From CAWBRT01 sp963814745 (lineage in GTDB: Bacteria; Acidobacteriota; Terriglobia; Terriglobales; Acidobacteriaceae): a stretch of DNA of 64,000 nucleotides. A model generated the notes under the pieces. The model had not been told where the DNA came from. It was given only the letters and a program-made list of their open reading frames with translations, and ran no database searches. The stretch is taken from NCBI GenBank assembly GCA_963814745.1, contig CAWFEA010000028.1, positions 1-64,000 of the forward strand. The letters are read 5' to 3'. Shown here in pieces: positions 17,972 to 27,065 of the stretch. Each line of letters opens with the position of its first letter. Within the stretch, counting starts at the first letter, position 1. Position numbers and translations under genes: made by a program.

Positions 17972-18745
17972 ATGTGGCGCCTTAGACATTTCTTAACCCT
18001 TGCGATCATCGCTATCTGTGGTCTTGCATCTCCTCTGTATGCGCAGGAGGCGCTCCCGGCTGGGACCGTCATCGCCATCGTGCTCGACCGGGCGCTCGAT
18101 TCCGGCAAGAGCAAGCCCGGGCAGCGCATCGTCGCGCGCGTCGCACAAGCAGTTCCACTGGATGGCCAACGCATGATCCCGTTGCGGTCCAAGGTGTTCG
18201 GAGAAATCACGGTGGTGGAAAATGCTCTGGGCCACGCCAGACTCGGTCTGCGCTTCGACCGGCTCGAGCTTGGCAAAACCGAGATCGCGATCAGCACCAA
18301 GCTGCGGGCGCTGGCCTCTGCCCTGGAGGTCAACAGCGCCGAGACGTCATTTATCATCAGCGATGCAAACGTTAGCGGTGCTGAAACCGCGGTTCAGATC
18401 GGCGGTCGCACCATCGTCTATCGGGGCGCCGGCACGGTCGAGAACGAGAAAGGCGAAGTGGTTGGCAAGCCCGTTCGTGGCGGCGTTCTGGGCATAGTCG
18501 AGAATCGCCCGGACTCTCAGTGTGAAGGGATTCCCGTGAATAAATCCCCGCAGGCGATCTGGCTCTTCCCGCCGGATGCCTGTGGCGTATACGGATTCCG
18601 GAATCTTTCCTTCGAGAATGGAAGCGATGAGAAGCCGGAGATTCTCTTCGTCAAGAAAAACAAGAAGGAATGGAATTTTACGAAGATAGACTTTCCGGCA
18701 GGTTCGGCATTGTTGCTCGCCGTCACCGTGCCACCCGGTCACTGA
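17972..18745 (+). CDS. Secreted protein of unknown function
   Basis: 257 residues with a clear signal peptide (FLTLAIIAICGLASPLYA, cleavage before QEALPAG). The mature part starts PAGTVIAIVLDRALDSGKSK, a pattern also seen in acidobacterial surface or transport-linked beta-rich proteins that begin with a low-turnover-like PxGTxIxVxLxxxL motif. The second half has two cysteines (DSQCEG and PDACGVYGF) that could pair. I do not recognise a named family. It has its own terminator 45 bases downstream and is probably a single-gene transcript. Confidence 0.8.
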   Translation: MWRLRHFLTLAIIAICGLASPLYAQEALPAGTVIAIVLDRALDSGKSKPGQRIVARVAQAVPLDGQRMIPLRSKVFGEITVVENALGHARLGLRFDRLELGKTEIAISTKLRALASALEVNSAETSFIISDANVSGAETAVQIGGRTIVYRGAGTVENEKGEVVGKPVRGGVLGIVENRPDSQCEGIPVNKSPQAIWLFPPDACGVYGFRNLSFENGSDEKPEILFVKKNKKEWNFTKIDFPAGSALLLAVTVPPGH

Positions 18746-18789
18746 ATCATCGCGGTGAATTCGGAGCAGCGCCGCAGCATCGCACAAAC

Positions 18790-18827
18790 GAAAAGGCCGC
18801 CCGGCAACTGGGCGACCTTTTCTTTTT
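18790..18827 (+). terminator. Rho-independent terminator
   Basis: AAAAGG-CGCCC pairs with GGGCG-CCTTTT around a short loop, followed by CTTTTTC. It ends the transcript of the secreted protein at 17972-18745. Confidence 0.85.
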
Positions 18828-18938
18828 CAAGGGAGAATAGTTCCAACGGAGGCTAAACCGTTAAAACTTTCTAGCAAAATCTTATGAGTCTAAGAAACTG
18901 AGTGTCAAGCAATTTTTCTCACACAAACCTATTTGTTT

Positions 18939-19022
18939 TCAATTACTTACGTAATTGATCAACAATTTCACCCGAGTGCAAGAAATCCCTTAGCGACGGG
19001 CTGCATTTATGTAAGTAATTGA
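18939..19022. repeat. AT-rich inverted repeat between convergent genes
   Basis: TCAATTACTTAC at 18939-18950 and its exact complement GTAAGTAATTGA at 19011-19022 bracket 60 bases. The first arm runs into GTAATTGA, so the motif GTAA(GTA)ATTGA occurs three times. The stretch is much richer in A and T than its neighbours. Function unknown; it could be a protein-binding site or a remnant of mobile DNA. Confidence 0.5.
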
Positions 19023-19033
19023 TAATTAAGAGG

Positions 19034-20158
19034 CTAATTCATTTTCGCAGGTTCAGCCTGATAAAGTCCACTTCCCTCGCCCCTGGGCTGCACCCAGCGG
19101 GGAAATAGCTTCGCCCCGAGAGGTCTTGAGAAGCCGAGTATCGCCCCGGTGCCGAGAGAAAAAACAAAAACGATGCCCGCCAGCGTGAACGCAGCAATCA
19201 CCAGGCTCCCGATGTTGTCCTTCTTGCTCAGTCCGGTGTTTTCGTTCCAGGTGACTTCGGCTTGATAGTTGATCCGGGCCAGCAATGAATTCGCGTCCCG
19301 CGTTGCAATCGAACCGACGACCACTTTTACGATTGGTCCAGTCCTCTTCACGACGAAAGAAGAATCGGGCAGCGGATTCGTCTTCTCCATGGCATCCATT
19401 CTTTCCATGGCAATCTGCGGCGTCGGATAGGCAATCAGCAGAAGTTTGGCGTCGGTGTCCGGCTGGGCAATTTTCCCGATGAGAATCTCCGGTTTGAGAT
19501 TGAAGTCGATAAGGCTGTCCGCGATCGGCAGTCCCAGCGATGCGTAAGCGGCGGGTCCGAGCACGTATTTGGCGGAACCAGGCGCGATCTTATCCTTGGG
19601 CAAATAGTTGGGCAGCACCGGAAGATTTGCCGCCGGCCCTTTTACCTGCGGCAATGCCGCGGCCAGCTCGCGCAACTCGGATGCGCTCATGGCGGTGAGA
19701 CGATCGAAACGGGCTTCCACCAGGACGGCGCCGCGGAAAAAGAGCACGCGGTCATTGTCGGAAGCAGCCAGGTTGCCAATTTGTTCGGCAATCGTGCCCG
19801 GTGCGCGGTAGAAGGTAAAAGCGCCGTAGGCTCCCGTGGCATCCTGAAAACGGGCGGCGCGCACGCTGAGTTTACGATTGCCCTGGGTGTAGGTCGCGAT
19901 CTCGTATCCGGTGAATCCGTACTCCCGTAGCGCGGCACTCTGGGCGTGATCGATGGTATCGGCATCGCTTCCCCTGCGCACGCTGCCGGAGATTTCCCAT
20001 CCCGCAAACGCCGTTGGCAGAACCGAAAGATCCTGCTTCGAGGAATCCGCGGCGGCTTCATTGCTACGACCCGTGGCCGTTGCGGAGAGTGCCGGACTGG
20101 CGAAAATGGCTGGAGTCCCCGCGAGCGCAACCAGCAGGATGACAGCCAACAGTTTCAT
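19034..20158 (-). CDS. DUF6599-like secreted, membrane-anchored protein
   Basis: 374 residues from the ATG at 20156-20158, which directly starts a signal peptide (MKLLAVILLVALAGTPAIFA). The mature part (LPTAFAGWEISGSVRRGSDA, LREYGFTGYEIATYTQGNRK, FYRAPGTIAEQIGNLAASDN) fits the DUF6599 family, which I associate with Acidobacteria. A single membrane helix near the C-terminus (IGSLVIAAFTLAGIVFVFSL) anchors it, leaving a short cytoplasmic tail. The longer frame with an upstream start at 20218 would put 20 residues before the signal peptide and is less likely. Function unknown. Confidence 0.8.
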   Translation of the reverse strand: MKLLAVILLVALAGTPAIFASPALSATATGRSNEAAADSSKQDLSVLPTAFAGWEISGSVRRGSDADTIDHAQSAALREYGFTGYEIATYTQGNRKLSVRAARFQDATGAYGAFTFYRAPGTIAEQIGNLAASDNDRVLFFRGAVLVEARFDRLTAMSASELRELAAALPQVKGPAANLPVLPNYLPKDKIAPGSAKYVLGPAAYASLGLPIADSLIDFNLKPEILIGKIAQPDTDAKLLLIAYPTPQIAMERMDAMEKTNPLPDSSFVVKRTGPIVKVVVGSIATRDANSLLARINYQAEVTWNENTGLSKKDNIGSLVIAAFTLAGIVFVFSLGTGAILGFSRPLGAKLFPRWVQPRGEGSGLYQAEPAKMN

Positions 20159-20437
20159 GGAAAAATCCGAGAGCACCCGGCAGCCCTTCTCTCTAGCCGG
20201 ACGAAAATCCGCCGGCAAGCCTATTTTAGAGCAGGCTCCCAGTGTCCGACATTACATTGGATGAGCAAGAGGACAGATGAGCCCCCAAATCTCTAAGAGA
20301 AACATTCGCTGAGCAGAAGACCGGGGGCTGAGGGTCGGGGACTAACAGGTTGCGGAAAGCGCGCCGAAGCAACGAGCGAGGCGCTATGGAATGTGTGGAG
20401 CATAACAAGATCCGCTGACGTTTGAAAAATTAACCGC

Positions 20438-21316
20438 CTAAAGTTTCTTTTTGCGTTTCCTTGTCGCTCTCTTTTGTCGTGGAACTATCGAAGCCGCATA
20501 GGAGCGTAACTTAGATTTCCATAGTTTTGGGGGACGTTCCTCCTCCGATAAAGGTTCTACAGCAAAAGGATGAAGCTCATGCTCCACCCATCCCCGTTCG
20601 ATAAGGCCATCTATTTCATCCGGAACCAGCAATCCGCTTTCGTGGCCAGTAATGATTCGAGTGTCCCAATCTGCCCCGACCCCAACCGACATTTCCGCAA
20701 AGGCTTTTGCGTCGAAAATATCGTACAAAACCGTGTGTAATGGGTCTTTCCGCGAGAATTCAGAAAAAAGCAGCTTAGATACGGACTTTTCCCAACCACT
20801 ACCGATGGAGTGGAAGCCGGTAACAGTCATGTCAGTAACGACGCCAGGGGAATCAATGGTAAGGATGAAGGGCTTTCCACCTTGGTCAAATCCACTCACG
20901 ATCAGTGCTGAATCGGGCATATAGGATTTGACCTCTCGCGCTATAGACTCAACGAACGAGTTGATTTCAGCTCCTGAAATAGCGTGAATATACTCGGCGC
21001 GGGTCATTAGCCGAGGCGTCAAGTATTTGGCTTCTACGATTTCCTGAACCGCTTCCTGATATTCCTGCTCTAAAATGCCCTTTGTCGCGGCAACGTCGTT
21101 TCCGAGTTCCGGCTCTCGCGCTATGACTTTACCGAGGATTCTTGACGTTGCTTCTTCACTCCCAGAGAACATTATGACAAGACCGCCATTTCTAAGTGCA
21201 AACATCTTGCTGCTGTCGGAATCCCACTGAATTGTTTCCCCGTAAGACAATGCCTTATCAGCCATACAAACGATGGCTTTTTCTTCTGCGGCTAGAGCAG
21301 ATATGCAAACTGTCAT
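20438..21316 (-). CDS. Proteasome-like Ntn hydrolase of unknown function
   Basis: 292 residues with no signal peptide. The N-terminus MTVCISALAAEEKAIVCMAD resembles 20S proteasome/HslV beta subunits after removal of Met: Thr1, an Asp at 19 (proteasome D17 position), and a Lys at 36 in SKMFAL (proteasome K33 position). FSGSEEATSRIL and ALIVSGFDQGGKPFILTIDS resemble further strands of the fold, and the C-terminus is a basic tail (RQKRATRKRKKKL). It could be a self-compartmentalising peptidase or an amidase; no regulatory ATPase is encoded nearby. The gene is visibly richer in A and T than its neighbours, suggesting transfer. Assignment is from motif spacing only. Confidence 0.65.
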   Translation of the reverse strand: MTVCISALAAEEKAIVCMADKALSYGETIQWDSDSSKMFALRNGGLVIMFSGSEEATSRILGKVIAREPELGNDVAATKGILEQEYQEAVQEIVEAKYLTPRLMTRAEYIHAISGAEINSFVESIAREVKSYMPDSALIVSGFDQGGKPFILTIDSPGVVTDMTVTGFHSIGSGWEKSVSKLLFSEFSRKDPLHTVLYDIFDAKAFAEMSVGVGADWDTRIITGHESGLLVPDEIDGLIERGWVEHELHPFAVEPLSEEERPPKLWKSKLRSYAASIVPRQKRATRKRKKKL

Positions 21317-21408
21317 TTTCGATCTCCGGGGCCGAAGCGGAGGAGCATAACCTTGCTACGCAAGGAGTTGCATCCCAATCTGCCCGAAAACTGTTTTTCA
21401 GCAACCTG

Positions 21409-23598
21409 CTAATCGCCCGCCTGCTCTTTGCCGCGCGCCGCCAGTTTCACCCCGCTCAGTCCGCTGACGTACTTGGTCACCCCCTTATAGAGGGCCTCGG
21501 CGATCTTCTGACGGTACTCGGGTGTCTGCAGCTTGCGGGCGTCCGTGGGATTGCTGACGAAGGAGATCTCGGCGAGGATGGAGGGCATATTGGCTCCAAT
21601 CAGCACGATGAAGGGCGCTTTCCTCACCCCGCGGTCGCGCAGCCCGTGATCCCGCAGCGCAAGATTCTGATAGAGCGACGCCTGCACGTCGGCCGCAAAC
21701 TCGCGCGACTCTTCCATCTTGTCGCGCAGGGCAATCTTCTTTACGAGGTCCTGAAGCTCGTGAATCGACTTCTCCGAGACGGCATTCTCCCGGGCAGCGA
21801 CTTCCAACGCGTCGGCCGACGAGGTGAAGTTCAGGTAATAGGTCTCGACCCCGCGAGCCCTGCGGTCGGCGCTTGAATTGGCGTGGATGGAGATGAACAG
21901 GTCGGCCCGCTGCTGATTGGCAATTGCCGTCCGCGTCTCCAGGGGAACGAATGAGTCGTCTTCGCGAGTGTAGATTACTTCGGCGCCCAGACGCGCCTGC
22001 AGCAGGCGTCCCAGCCGGAGCGCTACGTCCAGCACCAGGTCTTTCTCCATCAATCCATTGGCGGCAACCGTCCCGGTATCGTGTCCGCCGTGGCCGGCAT
22101 CGACGACGATGCGCCCTATCTTCAGCCCAAGCGCGCGGGTCAGCGAACGCTCGCCATCGGCGGTGGGCTGAGCGGCGTGCGCCTCAGTTGCCTTGCTCTT
22201 GCGCTGCTTTTCCAGTGGGCGCGGCGCAACCGCCTGGAAAGTGGGCTTGCTGGTGGGCCGCTGGGTCGCTCTCTGCTCCTGATTGGCATCGATGCCGTTG
22301 GCATCGCCCTTGGCGGCGGTGCCGTCCTCCGCCGGTTTGTTTTCCGGCGTTACGGCGACAGCGGATTTTGCGGCCTCGGTCTTTGGCGAAATATCACCAG
22401 CCGGAACGACAGTGTTTGACTTTTCCGCAACCGCCTTTTCCGCAACCGTCTTCTTGGCTGTCGTCGCCGAAGCCAGGTTAGCGAAGGATTCCTTGTCGGC
22501 GGTGTTGGTGGCGGCGGTTACGGCATTGGCGCTTGCCTTGGGGCTGTTCTTTGCCGAGCCTGCGACCGCCGCTTTCGATATCTCGCCCGAAGTTTTTTGC
22601 GCCGCAGGCTCCTCCGCTGGCTTGCTTGGGGAAGTTTCCACCTTCGCCACCACCGTCCCCTTCTGCGGGTTGCGGCCGTGTATGTCAATGATCAGGCGAT
22701 AGGGATTAGGAAGCAAAAACGCCGAGTAATCGCTGACGTCATCGACGTCAAGCACCACCCGGGCCATGTCTCTCTGGTACTGGGCGACCCGGATCTTTCG
22801 CAGGAAGCCATCCGCCACGTCAAAGCTCTTGCCCACCAGTGACGGCGCCAGTTTGGTCTGGTGAAGGTCAAAGAAAATCCGGTCGGGGTTGGGAACCCGC
22901 CCGGCCTCGTACTTGACCTCGGCTTCCAGATCGATGGCGACACGAGTGTAGTCGGGAGTCGACCAGTAGCGGATGCCCGTCACCAGCGGCATCGCCGCCT
23001 TCACTTCCAGCATCTTTGTCTCTCGCGGCGGTTGGGGACGACGGCTCTTGCGGGCAGCTTCGGAATCGATTTGCTGGATGGCATCCTGAGCCTCCAGCGC
23101 CAGACGGTGCCGGGGATAACGCTTGAGAAACTCCTCGAACGCCGGCTTCGCCGCCTCCGGCTCCTCCAAGTCCTGCTGATAGATCTTTCCGATGGCAATC
23201 AAGGCGTCAAAGCGGTACTTGCTTCCGGGATACTCGCGCCGCAGGAATTCGTATTGCTTGATGGCATCGCGCAGAGCCTTTTCGTTATTGAAGGAACGGC
23301 CCTGCTCCACCAGCAACTCGGCGACCGCGGCCACGCTGGCGTCGGCTTTGGAACTGCCGGGCGACATGAAGTACACCCGCCGATAGGCATCGCTTACCTG
23401 CTGGTATTCGCGGCGCGTACGCTGCGGGGAAGGCTTGCCGTTCAAGGCCTCGCGCATGCGCTCGGCGGTCTCGAACTGGGTGCGAGCCAGTTGCCTGCCC
23501 TGTTGCGTGTCGCGCGCCAACGCACAGAGCGCACAGAGCACCACCGCGGCACCGATCACTGCCTGGCGCGTCCGCCGATTTGAGAGAATCTGGGTCAT
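21409..23598 (-). CDS. N-acetylmuramoyl-L-alanine amidase with TPR-like and AMIN domains (AmiC type)
   Basis: Periplasmic zinc amidase that cuts the amide between MurNAc and the stem peptide during cell division. Order in 729 residues: signal peptide (about 1-29), helical TPR-like repeats (about 35-185, with YPGSKYRFDALIAIGKIYQQ), AMIN domain (VTGIRYWSTPDYTRVAIDLE to PYRLIIDIHG), a long Ala/Lys-rich linker (about 315-475) and the Amidase_3 domain. Zinc ligands are His in VVDAGHGGHDTG, Glu in LMEKDL and His in FISIHANSS; the catalytic Glu is in ILAEISF. It is longer than E. coli AmiC because of the TPR part and linker. It lies next to a lytic transglycosylase on the same strand. Confidence 0.95.
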   Translation of the reverse strand: MTQILSNRRTRQAVIGAAVVLCALCALARDTQQGRQLARTQFETAERMREALNGKPSPQRTRREYQQVSDAYRRVYFMSPGSSKADASVAAVAELLVEQGRSFNNEKALRDAIKQYEFLRREYPGSKYRFDALIAIGKIYQQDLEEPEAAKPAFEEFLKRYPRHRLALEAQDAIQQIDSEAARKSRRPQPPRETKMLEVKAAMPLVTGIRYWSTPDYTRVAIDLEAEVKYEAGRVPNPDRIFFDLHQTKLAPSLVGKSFDVADGFLRKIRVAQYQRDMARVVLDVDDVSDYSAFLLPNPYRLIIDIHGRNPQKGTVVAKVETSPSKPAEEPAAQKTSGEISKAAVAGSAKNSPKASANAVTAATNTADKESFANLASATTAKKTVAEKAVAEKSNTVVPAGDISPKTEAAKSAVAVTPENKPAEDGTAAKGDANGIDANQEQRATQRPTSKPTFQAVAPRPLEKQRKSKATEAHAAQPTADGERSLTRALGLKIGRIVVDAGHGGHDTGTVAANGLMEKDLVLDVALRLGRLLQARLGAEVIYTREDDSFVPLETRTAIANQQRADLFISIHANSSADRRARGVETYYLNFTSSADALEVAARENAVSEKSIHELQDLVKKIALRDKMEESREFAADVQASLYQNLALRDHGLRDRGVRKAPFIVLIGANMPSILAEISFVSNPTDARKLQTPEYRQKIAEALYKGVTKYVSGLSGVKLAARGKEQAGD

Positions 23599-23619
23599 GA
23601 AATCGATGCGCCTGGTCCT

Positions 23620-24489
23620 CTAATCCACATTCGTAATGGTGAGCACACCGTGGGCGTCGCGCGAAATCCGAATCGGCGCCGACGAAGAAATCAGGGTGCT
23701 CGTCTGCCCGCTATAGAATCCCTTGAACCGACGCAGATATTGCAGCGTCTCCGCATATGGCGGGACTCCGTTATTGCGGTTCACTGCTTTCTCTCCCGCA
23801 TTATAGGCCGCCAGGGTTAGGCCGACGTTGCCGCCAAAATTGTCCAGCAGCCGCTTCAGATGCTGAACTCCGGCGTCCACGTTTTGCCGTGGATCAAAGG
23901 GATTGCTGACATTGAACTTGCGCGCGGTGGCCGGCATCAACTGCATCAGTCCCATGGCCCCCTTGCGCGAAACCGCCGATGGGTTGAAGTTTGACTCAAC
24001 CTTGATGACGGCCCGGACGAGGTTGGGATCGACGTGGTGCCGCGCGGCCGCGTCTTCGACAATGCGGTCGATCTCGGCGGGGCTCAAGCTTTCACTCGGC
24101 GGCTGACGGCTGGAATTCAGAGTGACCGCCGAAGGTTTCTCCGGCTTTCGCTCGGGCGCGGTTGCCACAAAAGTCTGCACCTCGACGGCGGCGACTCGCG
24201 CTCGCCGCAGCAAGCCCGAGGAAGGCGGCGGCAGAGGTTTCCAGCGCCGCTCCGTATTGCTCCAATACTCGTAAGCAGGCGGATTGCCCGCGAGCGACGG
24301 CGCCGCCGGCTTAGAGACGCCGGTCTCGTCGTTGACATATACCGTGCGCCCATCTTCCTGGATCGAACGGATTTGCGCGGAAAGCGACGACAACAGCAAA
24401 ATCACCGGCAGCGTACCTAGCAGCAACCTTGCCGGCATCCGGCGTCGCGCGATCGTCACCGCGTTGAACGGGAAGGCGCGAGCCATCAT
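23620..24489 (-). CDS. Lytic transglycosylase (SLT domain) with DUF4124-like N-terminus
   Basis: Periplasmic murein-cleaving enzyme, about 290 residues. I start at ATG 24487-24489 (MMARAF), which precedes a signal peptide (LLLGTLPVILLLSSLSAQ); an ATG 48 bases upstream is possible. After the signal a short segment RSIQEDGRTVYVNDE resembles DUF4124. The SLT domain is complete: the catalytic Glu in AVIKVESNFNPSAVSRKGAM, then GLMQLMPATARKFNV, DPRQNVDAGVQHLKRLL and LTLAAYNAGEKAV. The gene lies 21 bases upstream of the amidase start on the same strand, so the two probably form a cell-wall remodelling operon. Confidence 0.93.
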   Translation of the reverse strand: MMARAFPFNAVTIARRRMPARLLLGTLPVILLLSSLSAQIRSIQEDGRTVYVNDETGVSKPAAPSLAGNPPAYEYWSNTERRWKPLPPPSSGLLRRARVAAVEVQTFVATAPERKPEKPSAVTLNSSRQPPSESLSPAEIDRIVEDAAARHHVDPNLVRAVIKVESNFNPSAVSRKGAMGLMQLMPATARKFNVSNPFDPRQNVDAGVQHLKRLLDNFGGNVGLTLAAYNAGEKAVNRNNGVPPYAETLQYLRRFKGFYSGQTSTLISSSAPIRISRDAHGVLTITNVD

Positions 24490-24792
24490 TCTTTCTATTG
24501 CGCCGGGTTGCGTGGACCACATACACGAGGTCGTCATGAGCCGTTACACTGCGTCCCAACACGCGCCAGCGGGCGCGTGCCGTGATCCCGCAGATCACCG
24601 AAAATACGACCGTGGCGGCTGCCAGCAGCCGACCGGAGTACAGGCATTTTATGACGGTCAGGCAGGCAAGGCAATCAGTACTAGCACTGGGAATCTACTA
24701 AGTGAGGGGGTGAAAACGGGCAAAAAGATCAAGAAAACCCAAAGGTTAGCCGACGCGGCAAGCGTTGGTGCATGTACCAAAGAGGGTACAAA
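24490..24792. other. Intergenic region between rpsT and the lytic transglycosylase
   Basis: About 300 bases with no gene that I can support. It must contain the promoter of the minus-strand transglycosylase-amidase pair. I see no clear promoter hexamers or RNA fold. Confidence 0.5.
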
Positions 24793-24821
24793 GGAAAAAC
24801 GGCAGGTCTCGCCTGCCGTTT
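24793..24821 (-). terminator. Rho-independent terminator of rpsT
   Basis: AAACGGCAGG and CCTGCCGTTT form a strong stem around a short loop; reading on the minus strand it is followed by a T-rich stretch (TTTTTCCTTT). It lies 18 bases after the rpsT stop. Confidence 0.88.
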
Positions 24822-24838
24822 GCCAAGCCGGGAAAGGG

Positions 24839-25108
24839 TTACTTGCTGGCAACTGCTGCCACCCGCGCCGACAGACGGGCTTTGTAGCGCGAAGCGGTAT
24901 TCTTGTGCACCACGCCCTTTTGCACGCTCTTGTCCAGAACTGAAGTTGCTGCGCGGAACTTGCTCTCAGCCGCCGCCTTGTCGCCCTTCTCCATGGCGCT
25001 CCGCAGTTCGCGTAACGCGGTGCGCAGACGAGACTTGTTGGCGCGGTTGGCCGCTGTGCGTTTTTCCGTTTGCCGGGTGCGCTTGAGCGCCGAAAAATGA
25101 TTAGCCAT
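24839..25108 (-). CDS. rpsT: 30S ribosomal protein S20
   Basis: 89-residue basic helical protein that binds 16S rRNA early in small-subunit assembly. The sequence has the family pattern: MANHFSALKRTRQTEKRTAA, NRANKSRLRTALRELRSA and the C-terminal GVVHKNTASRYKARLSARV. The length is normal. It stands alone with its own terminator, as rpsT usually does. Confidence 0.98.
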   Translation of the reverse strand: MANHFSALKRTRQTEKRTAANRANKSRLRTALRELRSAMEKGDKAAAESKFRAATSVLDKSVQKGVVHKNTASRYKARLSARVAAVASK

Positions 25109-25884
25109 ACCTTCCAGTCACCCTCTAAGAAAATATTCCGGTCAGGCCCACAGGCGTGTCCGCCCTTTCAACCGGCGGCAATGGCCATTGGCCGAACTTC
25201 GATTGTACGGGAATTGCCGCTCCTCTTGCAATCCGGGAGGTGAATCGGCGGTGGGTCAATTTTGGTGAAGGTGCCCCAGGTTCCGCGCCGCTGAGCACTC
25301 CTTCGGGACGCGCCGTACCGCTTGGCAGGGCTGCGCCATGGTAGCGGGCGGCTCCTTTGGTTGTTCGGCGCTAACCTGGGAAATCGCCCATGTCAGCCCC
25401 AATCACCCCAGCGAGCAAAGCTCGCCGGGGACCCCGATTAGGGCAGGACGTGGGGCACCTGTCGCGCCGATAGGCAAAACGTGGGGGGATCGCCGGGACC
25501 ATCGGAGAGGCAAAAATCGAGTAAAATTGTATGTGCATGCAGGCGTATCCGCCGCCTGATTCATCTAAAATTACAGATATCGACATACTCGGTGGGGAGC
25601 CCGGAGGCTGTACACGTTATCAAAGTTGTATCTTTTAACAAACAGTTTCATTGACTGGAGGGAAGACTCAGGCTACTCTCTCGCCAGATGGGAGTGCTCC
25701 ACGTCTTTGGGCGAGCATTTCGGATCGTCGTTGCCGGCCAGCCTGTTTCGTCCGCCGGTAAATCTCTTCGCGTCTCTTTCCCGTGCTTGCAAAGAATCTT
25801 CCTCATTCACTTTCAGAACCCATGGTCCGGCGGGCTGCGTCCGCACAACTGCGCGCATGCGCTTGAGGTGGTGATCGAGTCTCG
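25109..25884. other. Long intergenic region between rpsT and phoH
   Basis: About 775 bases with only short, featureless open frames. It carries promoters for two divergent genes and one copy of a short hairpin-containing repeat (25403-25459). The stretch from about 25560 to 25660 is AT-richer and may hold the phoH promoter, but no consensus hexamers stand out. Confidence 0.55.
25403..25459. repeat. Short intergenic hairpin repeat, copy 1
   Basis: TCACCCC, then the perfect hairpin GCGAGC-AAA-GCTCGC, then CGGGGACCCCGATTAGGGCA and GACGTGGGGCACC. It matches 29026-29076, which has the same order of blocks with a changed hairpin (CGAGC-GGT-GCTCG). The compensating hairpin suggests selection on structure, or a REP-like family. 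Confidence 0.55.
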
Positions 25885-26958
25885 ATGAAGAAAAATGTTG
25901 ACATCAGTCCCAGGATTGAAACTCTGTTTGGCACCCGCGATGAAAACCTGCACCTGATGGAGGATGGATTCAGCGTAGCCATCAACCTGAAGTCCGATTC
26001 GGTCGAGATTGAAGGCGCGCCGAGCGACGTCGCGCGCGCCGAACAGGTGTTTGCCGACTTCGACCACCTGCAGCGCGCCGGCCACCAGTTCAACAACGGC
26101 GATCTCGGCTCCCTGCTGCGCGTGGTGACCACCGATCCCAGCACCAGTTTGCGCGGGCTCGCCGAAGCCGGCCGCCAGCGCTCTTTCGGCAAGCGCCAGG
26201 TGCAGCCTAAGAGCGTCAACCAGCGGCGCTATCTGGATGCGATTGAAAACAACGACATGGTTTTCGGCATCGGTCCGGCCGGCACGGGCAAGACCTATCT
26301 GGCGGTTGCCATGGCGATCTCGGCGCTCGTCTCCAAGCGCGTCAATCGCATCATCCTGGCGCGTCCGGCGGTCGAAGCCGGGGAGCGCCTGGGATTCTTG
26401 CCCGGCACTTTGCAGGAAAAGGTCGATCCCTATCTCCGCCCGCTCTATGACGCGCTGTATGAAATGCTCGACCCCGAGAAAGTGGATCGCTTCCTGGAGA
26501 AGAATGTCATCGAGATCGCTCCCATCGCCTTCATGCGCGGACGCACCCTGAATGATTCTTTTGTCATTCTCGATGAAGCCCAGAACACCACCTCCGAGCA
26601 GATGAAGATGTTTGTCACCCGCCTCGGGTTCAATTCCAAGGCCGTGATCACCGGCGACATCACCCAGATCGACTTGCCGAATGCGAGCCGCAGCGGATTG
26701 ATCGAGGCCATTGCCGTACTCAAGAATGTCGAAGGCATCTCGTTCCAGTTCTTTGACGAGACTGATGTGGTGCGCCATCACCTGGTGCAGCGGATTGTGC
26801 ACGCCTACGAGGAGCACAAAATCTGGAAGGAGCAGCAGTTGTCCCTGCAACTGGATCTCGGCCCCGAGGTTCGCGCCAATGGCAATGGCGGGACGGCCAT
26901 GCCGGTTCGCCGCTCCCTGGAGGATTCCGTACTGGAGTCTCGTTCGGCGTCTGAATAG
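25885..26958 (+). CDS. phoH: PhoH family ATPase
   Basis: Cytoplasmic P-loop NTPase of the PhoH/PhoL family, linked to RNA metabolism through its usual partner ybeY. 357 residues with an N-terminal KH-like part, Walker A GPAGTGKT at 130-137, the PhoH motif RPAVEAGERLGFLPG, IAPIAFMRGRTLNDSFVILD (Walker B with DEAQN) and GDITQIDLP. The C-terminal 40 residues are a less conserved tail. It is followed by ybeY and a CorC-like gene, the classic conserved cluster phoH-ybeY-corC. Confidence 0.96.
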   Translation: MKKNVDISPRIETLFGTRDENLHLMEDGFSVAINLKSDSVEIEGAPSDVARAEQVFADFDHLQRAGHQFNNGDLGSLLRVVTTDPSTSLRGLAEAGRQRSFGKRQVQPKSVNQRRYLDAIENNDMVFGIGPAGTGKTYLAVAMAISALVSKRVNRIILARPAVEAGERLGFLPGTLQEKVDPYLRPLYDALYEMLDPEKVDRFLEKNVIEIAPIAFMRGRTLNDSFVILDEAQNTTSEQMKMFVTRLGFNSKAVITGDITQIDLPNASRSGLIEAIAVLKNVEGISFQFFDETDVVRHHLVQRIVHAYEEHKIWKEQQLSLQLDLGPEVRANGNGGTAMPVRRSLEDSVLESRSASE

Positions 26959-26975
26959 AAATTCGCGATACCATA

Positions 26976-27012
26976 GATGGGAGGGCTCCGGCAGGCCCTC
27001 CCATCGGTGTTT
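26976..27012 (+). terminator. Strong hairpin between phoH and ybeY
   Basis: An 11-bp perfect stem, GATGGGAGGGC and GCCCTCCCATC, with a 7-base loop, followed by GGTGTTTTC. The U tract is short, so it may attenuate rather than stop transcription into ybeY. Confidence 0.6.
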
Positions 27013-27065
27013 TCAAACGGCGTTCCATCGGCTGCCCGGTACAGCCGCTAACCCTCGGAGCACCC

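Noticed and set aside
25813..26850. 345-codon minus-strand frame
   Set aside because: Shadow of phoH, whose Walker motifs and start are clear.
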